Source: Eutreptiella sp. 'Long Island Sound 2002'
Taxonomy: Eukaryota > Euglenozoa > Euglenophyceae > Eutreptiales > Eutreptiaceae
Direction of reading: 5' to 3'
Length of the DNA: 64,000 nt
NCBI GenBank assembly: GCA_964036045.1
Contig: OZ038380.1
Span: 123,708,899 to 123,772,898 of the forward strand
Below, one piece after another: positions 19,994 to 38,287 of this stretch. The notes beneath the pieces were generated by a model. The model ran no database searches. It was given only the letters and a program-made list of their open reading frames with translations, and was not told where the DNA came from. The first letter of the stretch is position 1, and each line of letters starts with the position of its first letter. The position numbers and the translations under genes were made by a program.

Positions 19994-21640
19994 GTGCAAA
20001 GCAAAAATTGGAAACCCAATGTTTCCTTTGTTGAATGGGCTACTAAGAATGCCGGGCCAAATGCGGATACTTTTGAGACCGAAAGTCGTGAAAGTAATTG
20101 CTTTTTGCATGGCTGTCGGATTATACGCGCTGCACCGTGCTTTTTCGATTGTTCACTGATTTTCCCATTGCTATGGCATCTTGCCTTTTTGCAGTGAGGG
20201 GTATTTTGGGTCTTGGTCCTAATTCCATTGGAGACATTTTGACGTACATCAATTGTGAGAGGTGCAAATCTGGTACACTATCTGCCCTACTTCGCAGTAC
20301 CAAAACGGATCGCACATGGGAACTGGTTTTTTTGCGTCCGGAGAACCCAATACTGCCTGTGTCTAGGCCTTTTTAACTGTTGTAGCCAGTGTCGATGTGC
20401 GGTCCCATGCTGATTTTGTGGTTCCTCTTGCAGCATTGCAATGCCTTAGGTAATCATGAGGAGTTGGAAAAGGTAAAGTGTTTGCTAAAACATAAGCCCG
20501 GTGCCAACAAAGTGAATTTGCGTAACTGGGTGCGGTCCGAAGCCGGTCCGTGGCCGAGCTGGGATGCAATTGCCAAGGCTCCAATTTGGTTGGGTGATGA
20601 ATGGGAATCATTTCGTATTAGTATGGGAAAAAATGTTGCACCACCTACTCTGATCACGTCTACCGAGGACAAACAGAGAAAATTGGGAGATGGTGACAGG
20701 CAACAAGTCACTATGGCGTCTATTGTGTCTGGCAAGCTTGTGTCTTAATAATTGGGCGCTCTGCACCACAGCATGGTACCCCAAACATATCCATGGTCCG
20801 TTTACAAAGTTTTAAGACTGTGTACGACTGTGCGTTCCAATATTTGTTGCAAATTTTGGTGGATATCCCGAACGATGTGGGTGATTCTCATGTGCATCCC
20901 CTGCTCATCACTGCAGTGGAAAAGGGCGCACCCCTTATATTTGCGAAAATTAATGCGCCCGTTAACTTTGCTATACATCAACTCAAAGGCCTTGAGGCCA
21001 ACAGTGGTTGGCAGTTTGTGACTGTACACCTGTATGACCTTGAAGGGTCACACCGAGTGCACCGGTTCAGAGAGCACACTTGTGGCATTGCTGTACCTGA
21101 CCGTCTACTTGCTAAGGTACGAAACTATGTGTTTTACTCACAAAAGACACTGCAATGTAATATGCCATTCTAAAACTGAAAACCGTACCCAATGCTGGCG
21201 ACCAAGAGATCTGCCTAATGTGTGTTACTTAGCTGCCCTACCCTCCTGCCCTACTTGCAACCTGTCAAGTGTCTAAGGTAGATGTGGTGGTTGCGTTCAA
21301 TGGGAGATCACGCCTGGTGGATGAATAATGCCTGTTCGTAAATGTCTGCACGAGTTTGATGCAACCTATGTGATTGAATGTGATGGTGTGTGCAAAGGGC
21401 TGCCGCGTGGGGAGGTTCAAATGTTTTAGACATTTGGTGTTGCGAGCGGAGCCCAAGATGCCGCCGACTCTAGAAATTCCGATGATGACATTCAGGACTG
21501 CGATGCCTCGAAGCCAGCTACACCCGGGAAAAACCGGAAACCTGCCGTTGTGAAGGCTTTTGCCAAAAAGGCCAAAGGTCCTCAGTTTGACGGAAATAGT
21601 GGTGGTAAGGCACGGGGCCCATTCCACTCATGTGTGCAGT
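19994..21640 (+). CDS. probable multi-exon gene, function unknown
   Basis: Several open pieces look like exons separated by short introns. 19994-~20140 reads NWKPNVSFVEWATKNAGPNA. A piece after TTTTTGCAG (20195) reads RGILGLGPNSIGDILTYINC...TWELVFLRPENPILPV. A piece after CCTCTTGCAG (20434) reads HCNALGNHEELEKVKCLLKH to TAA 20748. 20793-21118 reads SFKTVYDCAFQYLLQILVDI and ends at a GTACGA donor-like site. A Lys-rich tail at 21465-21643 reads NSDDDIQDCDASKPATPG to TAG. The pieces are not all in one proven chain and there may be two genes. No domain is recognised. Confidence 0.35.
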
Positions 21641-21849
21641 AGGCAAAGTCTAAGTCAAACAGCAATAATAAATGATATGTATGCCGTCTAGTATCTTTTT
21701 GTATGGTCATGCTCTCATTGTTGTTTTTCAGGGAAATGCGCGCTGCACTGCGCTTTTGTTGTCCCAAGTGAATTTGATACCATATTTATGCCGGTTTTGA
21801 GTGGAAAAGCGTGTTGTAGCGCGATGGAATGCGAATTCGTCTATCTTGG

Positions 21850-22042
21850 CCACCGGTGAGTTTTTGGCCCAAAACTTGGATTTGGCAACAGCACCACCTA
21901 GGCTCTTGGGTCGCAAGAGTAGACTAGAGCCTAGAGCGATGAGGGGAAGGAATGGGTAAAACAGAAAGGAGAAGTGCTTGTTGCTGGCTCGTTGCTTGCT
22001 TTTTGCTTGCTTGTTAGCTAGATTTAAGGGGAGAGGGGTGTA
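21850..22042 (-). repeat. fragment of the ~1.2-kb alternating repeat family
   Basis: Contains GTGAGTTTTTGGCCCAAAAC, AAGCAAGCAAC-type words in reverse, and the terminus TTTAAGGGGAGAGGGGTGTA next to an AT tract. It matches the head end of the units at 34.4-42.0 kb in reverse orientation. It is cut on its left side. Confidence 0.7.
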
Positions 22043-22250
22043 TTAATATATATATACTTAGGCGGCTCAAGTTGCATGGTCAAAAATGAAGGAAAAGGTA
22101 GGAAAATGACAGGTTTCCAAAGGCATCAAAAAATAGCTGTTTTGATGGATATTTTAAAACCGTCGCAAACAAGTATGGCGGAATAAATATTTCTATAAGA
22201 ATGACGTGTCCCATGGGCGAGACAGGGAAAAGTATTGTTTGGTGACCATT

Positions 22251-22558
22251 CTTTGCGCGAGGCCTCGCGCAAAGACGTTCATTTGTGTCAGATTAATGTG
22301 CTACAGCACGACGCATTAGGCAGGTTGTCGAAAAATGAACCCTGTCGTATTTATACACGTAACTTAGTACCATTATCAGGATTGCGTGATAGAGATGGAT
22401 CTATTAACGAATAAACTTCAACAATTGTGTACCCAAGAATCTTGAAACGTATAAATGTTCCGGAACAAACTGCAGTTTCAAGCGCGAGGCCTCGCGCATG
22501 GAACGGCGCATGAGAAACATTAAAGTTTCGGTGATCATTGCGCGAGGCCTCGCGCAAT
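22251..22558. repeat. palindrome cluster GCGCGAGGCCTCGCGC, left
   Basis: Three copies of the 16-bp perfect palindrome at 22255-22270, 22482-22497 and 22540-22555. The first extends to a 24-bp perfect palindrome (22251-22274) and the third to 22 bp. Confidence 0.85.
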
Positions 22559-22944
22559 GGATCTCATAAGCGCTCATAGAAACCGAAAATGGAACAGATC
22601 CACCAACTACACAGCATGTGCATTCCCTTGATGCGGCGCTGCTGCATGGGCGGCCACACAGGTCCCGCCGGCATCTCCAGCTTTCATACTGTGGTCACCG
22701 CTGGCTTCACTGCCCAACAGCGATGGTAGCGCGCCGCAACTGGCTACCGCAATCAGGATTAACTAGTCAAATGTGGGATCACCAGACAGTTACAGTTAAC
22801 CGAAAATGGTGCATGCGACAAGCGAATCACAGAATAATTGGTCGCGCGAAAACTGTGTGACAGGTTGATGTTTGAAATCAAGAAAGTTTTTCAAACAGCG
22901 ATCTTTACATAGATACAGGTACGCAATTATTCTTCACAGCAACA

Positions 22945-24930
22945 ATGCCCCTGCGAAAAGAGGTGGACCTTGAGAAGACAGTGGCCGCAGCTTCTGGAGT
23001 TTTCCGCGATGTCTGCTCAGAGGAACCGCCGTACCACACGGCAGAAGAACTGTGGGAAGGGCTAAAACAGGGGGACGAGGGCGCGCGATTGTTGTTTGTG
23101 TTTTTTCTGCGTCGGCGCAAAAATGAACGGACGCGTTGCAGCGATGAAAAGGCGATTGCGGCAGAAGGCAAGAGATGGGTTGGTGTTTTGATAGAGGAGG
23201 CCTGGCGCCTTTATTTGCTGATGCGCCACCGCGCAGTTCCATACCAGGGAAAACCAAAGTGAGTTGTTGCGGTAGAGGGAAGTAGGGCGCAGCGTCGCAT
23301 TTTAGCAAGGTCAGGTCTGGCGCGATACAGCGCATCTTCGCTGAAGGAGAAGGCCGCAGTCAGGTTACAGAATACATGGAACAAAATACACCAACAGTGG
23401 GTTGTGTTGTGGATGGACAACTGGTACAACAAACAGTTTACCACAAATCCTGACAAGAACGACAAAAGCCTGAACGCAACAGTGTTGGCTGTGTTGCTAC
23501 TGAAGGATGCACCGCGCTACTGGCATGGTCATCCTAGCCTGGAAGAGCTTGAACGGCGTGTTCTTTTTGTTGCACGCATGCTGGGGAACACCGAGGGAAC
23601 ATTTGCACGTATCCTGCGTGATCTAGGATTTGCAAGCACGCGACCTATTGTTCCAAACATTAGGGCGCCGCTTGACATTATTCGCCCTGTACCTGCCAAG
23701 AGACCACATTGGCGACCCCTTTGTCTAAGCCAAGAAAAGGTGAGCGGCAACGTCTCGCTGCTTAATCTATTGCAATTCACTAGGGACTTGGCGCAGCACA
23801 CTCGACCAGTCGTGCCTGTTTTATGTGATGAGAACATCCATTACCGCATTTGTAAGATGATGTACGGTGACAAAACAACGGGTTGGAATGTCCGGCTTTT
23901 CTTGCGGTCACACCCTATATTGTATGGTTTCTGGCATGCGTACAAGTTTTGCGTTACACAAACATTTCGCTCATTTTGGCCGATCATGACTTTCTTCCGT
24001 AAAGGTTTGTTGCGCAGCGGTGACACAGTCCCCTGTTTTCCCAAGTTGATCACAATGGAGATAACTGTTGGCGCACTGCTGTTGGGTATGGGCCCCCACA
24101 TACGGCGCCCTAACAGAAAATGTCATTCCCTTGGGCTGGCACGTCCTGTAAATCGGCGAGGACGCCTCCGTTACGCTGTGTGTAAGGCCATACAGGTTCT
24201 GTTAACACAATACTGTCCTATGTTACTATACCTAGGTCACCTCGTTAGACAGTGCAATTGGGCCGGGGAGACGGCCAACACGGGTGTTTTTGCTTCTGAG
24301 GGATTGCAGATTGTTATGTGTCTGTTAGACCGTTTGAACATGGGGGACACACTTTTAAAATACGAACGCACTGTTGCAACTGCGCTATTGTGCCACACTA
24401 CAAGGCACACAGCCATGCCTGGACAGGCTTTTGCCGAGGAGTTTTGTGAAAGTCTGCTTTCCAGCCTTGTGACAAAGAAGGGCCAAAACAGAGGTGCAGT
24501 AACCATTGAAGATGTTGACGATCTGAATCATCTCATCACCATCCGCAAAGAAGGTCACAGGGTGAACGTCTGCAAAATCCCCAATTCCTTTGTCAGTTCC
24601 GTGCGTCAGCGGTTAACTGCTTACTTGAACGCAGAGCGTGTATATGTGCCTTGGGTTAGGTGGTGTGCTGAGCCTACTTGTACAATTCAGGCGCATTGGC
24701 CGCGCAGGGGTGTACCTAACTTTCCACCGTCTCTTCTAATTCCAAAGGGTTCTAACCACTACAAACAAGTCCTTGTGTCTGTGTTGTTGGTGCTAACGCA
24801 GCAGGGGCCGCTTAAGGCTGGTTTCAAGCGAAAACTGTCGGAGCTGATCCCCCAACGCAGTGTGTTGGAGGAACACAGAGAGGCCGACACGCTGCGAAAC
24901 GTTCGAAGAAGATTGGAGAACATGCAGTGA
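22945..24930 (+). CDS. DDE-like transposase of unrecognised family
   Basis: ATG 22945 follows ACAGCAACA. The frame is open to TGA 23260-23262 and, in the same frame, from 23263 to TGA 24928. A 51-nt intron (GTGAGT donor at 23259, AG at 23308-23309) would remove the TGA and keep frame, giving about 645 residues. Candidate catalytic acids: Asp in VVLWMDNWYNKQF, Asp in PVLCDENIHYRICKMMY, and Glu in AFAEEFCESLL. WHAYKFCV and HPILYGF lie between them. The basic C-terminus ends NVRRRLENMQ. DDE-type transposition is inferred from this spacing and from the palindromes that flank the gene on both sides but do not occur inside it. Confidence 0.5.
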
Positions 24931-25165
24931 TGCGCGAGGCCTCGCGCAAACAGCATGAAACAACAGGTTAGTATACCCCCTCTCTTGCGCGAGGCCTCGC
25001 GCAAGGTTAACAGTCAAAAACACTGCCGAGCCCCTTCAATTTTGCATTCTCAACCATACTGTACTCGTATTCGCTAAAAGCGCCTCACATATGCATCATC
25101 GACGACGATTTTAACCCTTTTCAATGTTATGTTTCCTTCAATACAGGCTTTCTCCTTATCGCAGA

Positions 25166-32034
<6,869 letters not shown>

Positions 32035-32273
32035 TGGGGATGGGAATTGTGGGTGCACCAGCTACCATCCCTACGCTGGACGCAGCGGAGGGAGTGGCGC
32101 CTGAGAAGCAGTGCCTACGCGGCCTGATTGTGCGGTACTGGCAGGCGGCGTATGACGGCCAACGCGATGTGACAGGTCGTGCCGGCCTGATGGTGAGCCG
32201 TACTGCCCCCGTGCATGAGGGTCGGACAGGGATGCTTCACCCGCCTGCCCCGGGTCGCCGCATACAACAGTGA

Positions 32274-34295
32274 GGTGTCATGGGTCGTCCCGACCAGGGT
32301 AATAAGGCCCAAACCCCTGTAGGGTATTCCCATGGCACCGGGGTCTCTACTGGCGGCCCGGCTACGGCAGTGTTGGGAGTGGTTGCTCGGGATACACCGG
32401 GGGTGCACGGAGTTGTTTGGGGGTTACAGCGCTGCGGCGCCCCCTGGGAGTGTTACACGGGGTTGCGGGGTCAGCCTGCAGGCCCCAGGAGCGGCGACGG
32501 GGCGAAGATGTGTGCGTGGAAGGTTATGACGGTGGGGTCATCAGGGGGACAGTATGGCGGGCGTCGTGGAGACGGCATGGCAGCCTGGAAGGAGCGCTCA
32601 CAGGGGGCACGTGGAGTTCCAGGTGGCGGAGTACTGGAGTCTTGGGGGTCAACGCGGCGGTACTGGGATCCGTACGGTGGGGGTACGCGGCGGTACTGGG
32701 GAGCCGTACAGTGGGGGAGCAGCGGGGAAGTTCCAGATGACGGTGTACTGACATCGTGGGGGTGTACGCAGCGGTACAGGGGACCGTATGGTGGGGGTAC
32801 GCGGCGGTACTGGGGTCCGTACGGTGGGGGAACGCGGCGGTACTGGGGAACCGTACAGTGGGGGAGCACGGGGATGCATGGCGGTACTGGGGTGTCCCCC
32901 TGACCCCTCTAACAACTCAGGGGGAGCGCAGGGGCATCCCCTGGCCCCGTTAACAAACTAGAGGGACCGTGCCTGCGGGCATGTACATAGTCTAACCTCT
33001 GACCATGGCCTTGTGGTTGCAGTGGTGAGTGTCGTGGCGGCTAGCAGGTGGCGTCGGCGTGGCAACGGCGGTACTGCGCGGCGTCGTAGTGAAGAGTATG
33101 CAGTCGCCTCACCACTGTAACGACTTACCCCTGGGGGGCGCCAGTCCGGTCGGCTAGAGGCGAGGAGGGCAGGGGAGCGGCATGCTGAGTGGTCCGGGGG
33201 GTGACGCGCGGGCCAATGCTATAAGTAGGCTCGCCACGTCGTCGGTGGGGGCCGAACCTGCGGCCTGGCCGCTGCTGTGGCGGAAGAGGCGCAACCACGG
33301 AAGCTGGCCAATCAGTGCAGGTAAGGGTCAAGGGTAGGCGCCAGGGCATTGTATGTGGGCCAGATGAGGTGCACCTGGTAACCACGGCCCGGGGCGAGCC
33401 TCTGGTGGGTACCCCTACAGGGGGTCGATAACCAAGCTACGGCACCCACCAGCCCGAATCCCAGCCAGCGATATTCACGGGTTGCGCCACTCCCGTCGCA
33501 AAGCGGCCGGCGTCCCCCCCTGTAGACCCTCAAGATATATTATATGTGGGCAAGTGAATGCCTCGAAGCAGATTGGGCGCTGGCCCCAGACATGGGATGC
33601 CAGCATGGTATATATCTGGGGTGTGGGGGCAGCACGGGGCCACGGGGACGTGGAGTTGGTAACGTGTTTCTGTACTATACTAGGGGACTGGTGCGGTGGG
33701 AAGATGGCGTACAATGTGGAGACATGGGGGCGATGAAAGCTGAGGGCCAGGCTAGGCTGGAGCCTCCCAGAAATCCTGGCTATGCACATACGGGCTATTG
33801 CGTGCTGGCAGAGGGATACGTGGAGTCAGGGGTGGTGGGCAGTTTCGAGGACGCGGGCGACAATGGATTACGTGGGGTCATGGGTGTTGGGTGTCTCCAC
33901 AGTGGCGGGGCTACGTGAACGATGGAGGGTCAGGTCTCGCTTCGCCGCATGCGTGCTGCTTTGTTCCTTGGTTGCTGCTTTGCGACGGACAGAGGTGCCC
34001 TTGCTTTCTGCTTGTTGCGGTGCTGCTGCGCTGCTTTGCCTTGCCCCCTTACCCCCGGCGAACAAACGGGCCAGCGTCCGTCGCCGTTGCTAATGCTAAC
34101 GCTTTGCAGTTGCCACTGCCCCCAAAGCCTGGTTGACCGGTATCCCCGGTCCTCTGGGTCCTCCGTCATGCTGTGGGCCACCTCAGGCAGCCCTGGGACC
34201 CACGGGATCGAGCGAGGCAGGAACCACCTGTCGGCGCGAGATGCCCGGTAACTCCAGTAGACGGCATGATAAGTGGTTATGACTATGACTATTAT

Positions 34296-34298
<3 letters not shown>
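32274..34298 (+). other. LINE 3' untranslated region, copy 1
   Basis: About 2 kb without a supported gene but closely conserved with 54668-56694. It contains a ~33-bp minisatellite at 32640-32900 and ends with ACTATGACTAT words leading into (TA)n. Confidence 0.7.
32640..32900 (+). repeat. ~33-bp minisatellite in LINE 3' UTR
   Basis: Six to seven copies of GTACGCGGCGGTACTGGGG plus CCGTACGGTGGGG, with insertions between some copies. The same array is in copy 2 at about 55035-55295. Confidence 0.8.
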
Positions 34299-34378
<80 letters not shown>

Positions 34379-34383
34379 TATAT
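34299..34383. repeat. (TA)n tail of LINE copy 1
   Basis: TA repeat with one TG interruption, between the LINE 3' end and repeat unit A. Confidence 0.95.
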
Positions 34384-34385
34384 TA

Positions 34386-35554
34386 CTACACCCCTCTCCC
34401 CTTAAATTTAGCTAACAACAAGCAACAAGCAAGCAAGCACGTCGCCATTCCGTTTTGGCCATTGCACCTTCCCAACGCCTCGGGCTTGATTCTACTTTAG
34501 CCATCCTAGAGCCTAGGTGGTGGCCTTGCCAAATCCAAGTTTTGAGCCAAAAACTCACCGGTGGCGGCCCGGGGCGGTGGCGCCAAGTTGGGAGGTGCCC
34601 TCCCAACTCTGCGCAGTTTTGGGCCAAAAACAGCCAATTTTCACCCAAAACACCCTTAGTAAGGGTGCAAAACAGCCAAACGAAGGCAAACGGCTGCTAC
34701 ACTCCACGTGCGGCTTGACCTTCTCGTGACCAAGGGAACTTTGGTGCCTTCTAACTCCACGATATGTCCGAGAAACGGCCCAAAATGGCGCCAAAAAGCC
34801 CCAAAAACTGCGCAATGTGCACCAGCACCCCAAAACCAAGAATGGGCCGTATCTTGGGCTACGTGGCTCAAAACCCAATTCCGAGGGCACCTAGTCCACC
34901 CGCAACCCCCCACTTTTTGTGGTTTGCAAGCCTCGGAATCGCCCAACGAGACACGTAGACCCCCGTACCAGTGGTCACTTGGTGCAGCCGGAGGGCCGGC
35001 CAGCCCACGCACAGTGGGGGCCAACGGTGGGTCCACCAGGGTCCCCGAGGCGAAAAAAATCATTTTTTACAAAGTTGTTCCTAGACCACTTGGGATGCTC
35101 AAACAAGTGTTTTTAGGCCGTTTTGAGCCCGTGGTGATGCGTTTTGGGCCATGGAAAATCCCAAAATGCCTTGAAAATGGGCCATTTTGGGACCAAAAAT
35201 GGGTCAAAAATGGGTGAAAAACGTGTTTTTCGAAAAATGATCTTGGACCGTTTATGATGCTCAAGCAAGTGGTTTTAGCCCATTTTGAGCCCGTGGCGAC
35301 GGAGTTTGGCTCATGGAAAATCCCAAAATGCCTTGAAAATGGGCCATTTTGGGACCAAAAATGGGTGCAAAATGGGTCAAAAATGCGTTTTTCCAAAAGT
35401 GATCCTAGACCATTTGGGATGCTCGAACAAGTGTTTTTAGCCCTTTTTGAGCCCGTTTTGACCGAGTTTAGCCCCTTCCACCACATGTATGCACCACTTT
35501 GTGCCCTCCGCACGTACCTTAGAGCCGTGTGGTGGAGCCACCTAGAGTTGGGAG

Positions 35555-35557
<3 letters not shown>
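34386..35557 (+). repeat. alternating repeat family, unit A
   Basis: Head: CTACACCCCTCTCCCC then TTAAATTTAGCTAACAA. Tail: GAGCCACCTAGAGTTGGGAG. Near the tail are two to three internal ~157-bp tandem subunits (GGGATGCTCAAACAAGTG, CCAAAATGCCTTGAAAATGG). No protein is encoded. Confidence 0.85.
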
Positions 35558-35603
<46 letters not shown>

Positions 35604-35624
35604 CATACATACATATATATATAC

Positions 35625-35660
<36 letters not shown>
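35558..35660. repeat. (TA)n/(CATA) tract between units A and B
   Basis: TA repeat with CATACATA interruptions, at the tail-to-tail junction. Confidence 0.95.
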
Positions 35661-35662
<2 letters not shown>

Positions 35663-35670
35663 CTTCTTAT

Positions 35671-36837
35671 CTACACCCCTCTCCCCAACTCTAAGGTACA
35701 CGTGAAGGGTACAACTTGGTGCATACATGTGGCGGAAGGGGCTAAATTGGGCTAAATTGGGCTCAAAATGGGCTAAAAAAATTGTTCGAGCATCCCAAAT
35801 GGTCCACGATCACTTTTGGAAAAACACGTTTTTGACCCATTTTTGACGCACTTTTGGTCCCAAAACAGCCAATTTTCAAGGCATTTTGGGATTTGCCATG
35901 GGCCAAAACGCGTCACCACGGGCTCCAAATGGGCTAAGTACACTTGTTTGGGGATCCCCAATGGTCCAGGATCACTTTCGGAAAAACACGTTATTGACCC
36001 ATTTTTGACCCACTTTTGGTCCCAAAACCGCCCATTTTCAAGGCATTTTGGGATTTTCCATGGCCCATAACACGCCACCATGAGCTTAAAACGGCCTAAA
36101 AACACTTGTTTGAGCATCCCAAGTGGTCTAGGAACAAGTTTGGAAAAAAGGATTTCCCCCCCCCCACGGGGACCATGGTGGACCCACCATTGGCCGCCGC
36201 CGTGCGCGGGCCGGGCTGACCTCCGGCTCCACCAAAAGACCATTGGTACGGGGGTCTAGGTGGCTCGTTGGGCGATTCTGAGGCTTGGAAACCACAAAAA
36301 GTGGGGTGTTGAGGGTGGACTAGGTGCCCTCGGAATTCGGATTTGAGCCACGTAGCCCAAGATGCGGCCCGTTCTTGGTTTCACGGTGATGGTGCACATT
36401 GTGTAGATTTTGAGCCTTTTTGGACCTTTTTAGGCCGTTTCCCGGCATATCGTGGAGTTGAAGGGCACTAGGGGGCTCTTTAACACGGTGAAGTCACGTT
36501 GCACACGGCGTGTAGCCACTGTTTCCTTTCGTTTGGGCGTCCGGCCAAGGTTTGGGGGCTATTTGGGGCGAAAAATGGCTGTTTTTGGCCCAAAATTGCG
36601 CAAATTTGGGAGGGCACCTCCAGACTTGGCGCCACCGCCCCGGGCCGCCGCATGTGAGTTTTTGGCTCAAAACTTGGATTTGCAAGGCCACCATCTAGGC
36701 TCCAAGATGGCTACATGGGCAAAAGGTCCGCAGCGTAGGGACGGACCAATGGCCAAAACGGCACGGAGACGTGTTGTTGCTTGTTGGTTGTTGTTGTTGT
36801 TGCTTGTTAGCTAAGCTTCAAGGGAGAGGGGTGTCGT
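35671..36837 (-). repeat. alternating repeat family, unit B
   Basis: Reverse complement of unit A over its whole length. Tail terminus CTACACCCCTCTCCCCAACT at 35671 and head terminus AAGGGAGAGGGGTGT at 36820-36834. Confidence 0.85.
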
Positions 36838-36847
36838 AATATATATT

Positions 36848-37877
36848 AGTACACCCCTCTCCCCTGAAATTTAGCTAACAAGCAACAACTACAAGCAACA
36901 CCAAGCAACAACAACAAGCAGCACGTCACCGTTTCGTTTTAGCCATTGCCCCTTCCCATCGCCTCGGATCTTTTGCCCATGTAGCCACCCTAGAGCCTAG
37001 GTGGTGCCCTTGCCAAATCCAAGTTTTCAGCCAAAAACTCACCAGTGGCAGCCCGGGGCGGTGGCGCCAAGTTGGGAGGTGCCCTCCCAAATCTGCGCAG
37101 CTTTGGGCCAAAAACAGCCAATTTTCGCCCACAACAGCCCCCGGACAAAACGCCCAAACGAAGGGAAACGGTGGCTACATTCCACGTGTTGCTTGACTTC
37201 ACCGTGTCAAACAGCCCTCTAGTGCCCTTTAACTCCACGATATGTCCCAGAAACGGCCCAAAACGGCGCCAAAAAGCCTCAAACTCTGCGCAATGTGCAC
37301 CAACACCCCGAAACCAAGCACGGGCCGTACCTTGGGCTATGTGGCTCAAATCCGAATTCCGAGGGCACCTAGTCCACCCGCAACCACCAACTTTTTGTGG
37401 TTTCGAAGCCTCCGATTCGCCCAACGAGACGCGTAGACCCCCGTACCAACGGTTACTTGGTGTAGCCGGAGGGCAGCCCAGCCCGCGCACAGTGGGGGCC
37501 AACGGTGGGTCCATCAGGGTCCCCGGGGCGAAAAAATCATTTTATCCAAAGTTGTTCCTAGAGCACTTGGGATGCTCAAACAAGTGTTTTCAGGCCGTTT
37601 TGAGCCCGTGGTGATGCGTTTTGGGCCATGGAAAATCTTAAAATGCCTTGAAAATGGGCCGTTTTCGGCCAAAAATGGGTCAAAAATGTTTCAAAAACGC
37701 ATTTTTCCAAAAGTGATCTTGGACCATTTGGGATGCTCAAACAAGTGTTTTTAGCCCATTTTGAACCCGTTTTGACCGAGGTTAGTCCTTTCCACATGTA
37801 TGCACCACGTTGTGCCCTTGGCACGTACCTTAGAGCCATATGTTGGAGCTACCTAGAGTTGGGGAGAGAGGTGTAGA
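36848..37877 (+). repeat. alternating repeat family, unit C
   Basis: Same orientation as A. It begins TACACCCCTCTCCCCTGAAA and ends GTTGGGGAGAGAGGTGTAGA. It has fewer internal subunits. A (TG)n tract follows at 37885-37910. Confidence 0.85.
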
Positions 37878-37934
37878 TTGGAGGATATATGTGTGTGTGT
37901 GTGTGTGTGTACGTATGTATATGTATCGTCTAAT

Positions 37935-38287
37935 CTACACCCCTCTCCCCAACTCTAGGTAGCTCCACGATACGGGTCTAAGATACGTGCAAAGGGTACA
38001 ATTTGGTGCATACATGTGGCGGAAGGGGCTTAACTCGGTCAACACCCGCTCAAAATGGGCTCATTCCACTAGTTTCTGCACCCCATGATGGTGCTGCATG
38101 TCTTTTAGAAACACACATTTTTTACCCATTTGGACACCCTAAGCGGCCCCGTTTCAAGGGATTTTGCGATTTCCACCGGCCAAGACACGACACCACAGGT
38201 TGAAAATTGGCTAAAAACACTCGTTTGAGCATCTTGTATGCTCCAGGATCACATTTGGAAACACACATTTTTGACCCATTTCTCCAG
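37935..38287 (-). repeat. alternating repeat family, unit D, truncated
   Basis: Tail end CTACACCCCTCTCCCCAACT at 37935. The match fades at ~38287, where the 23-bp satellite begins. Confidence 0.8.
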
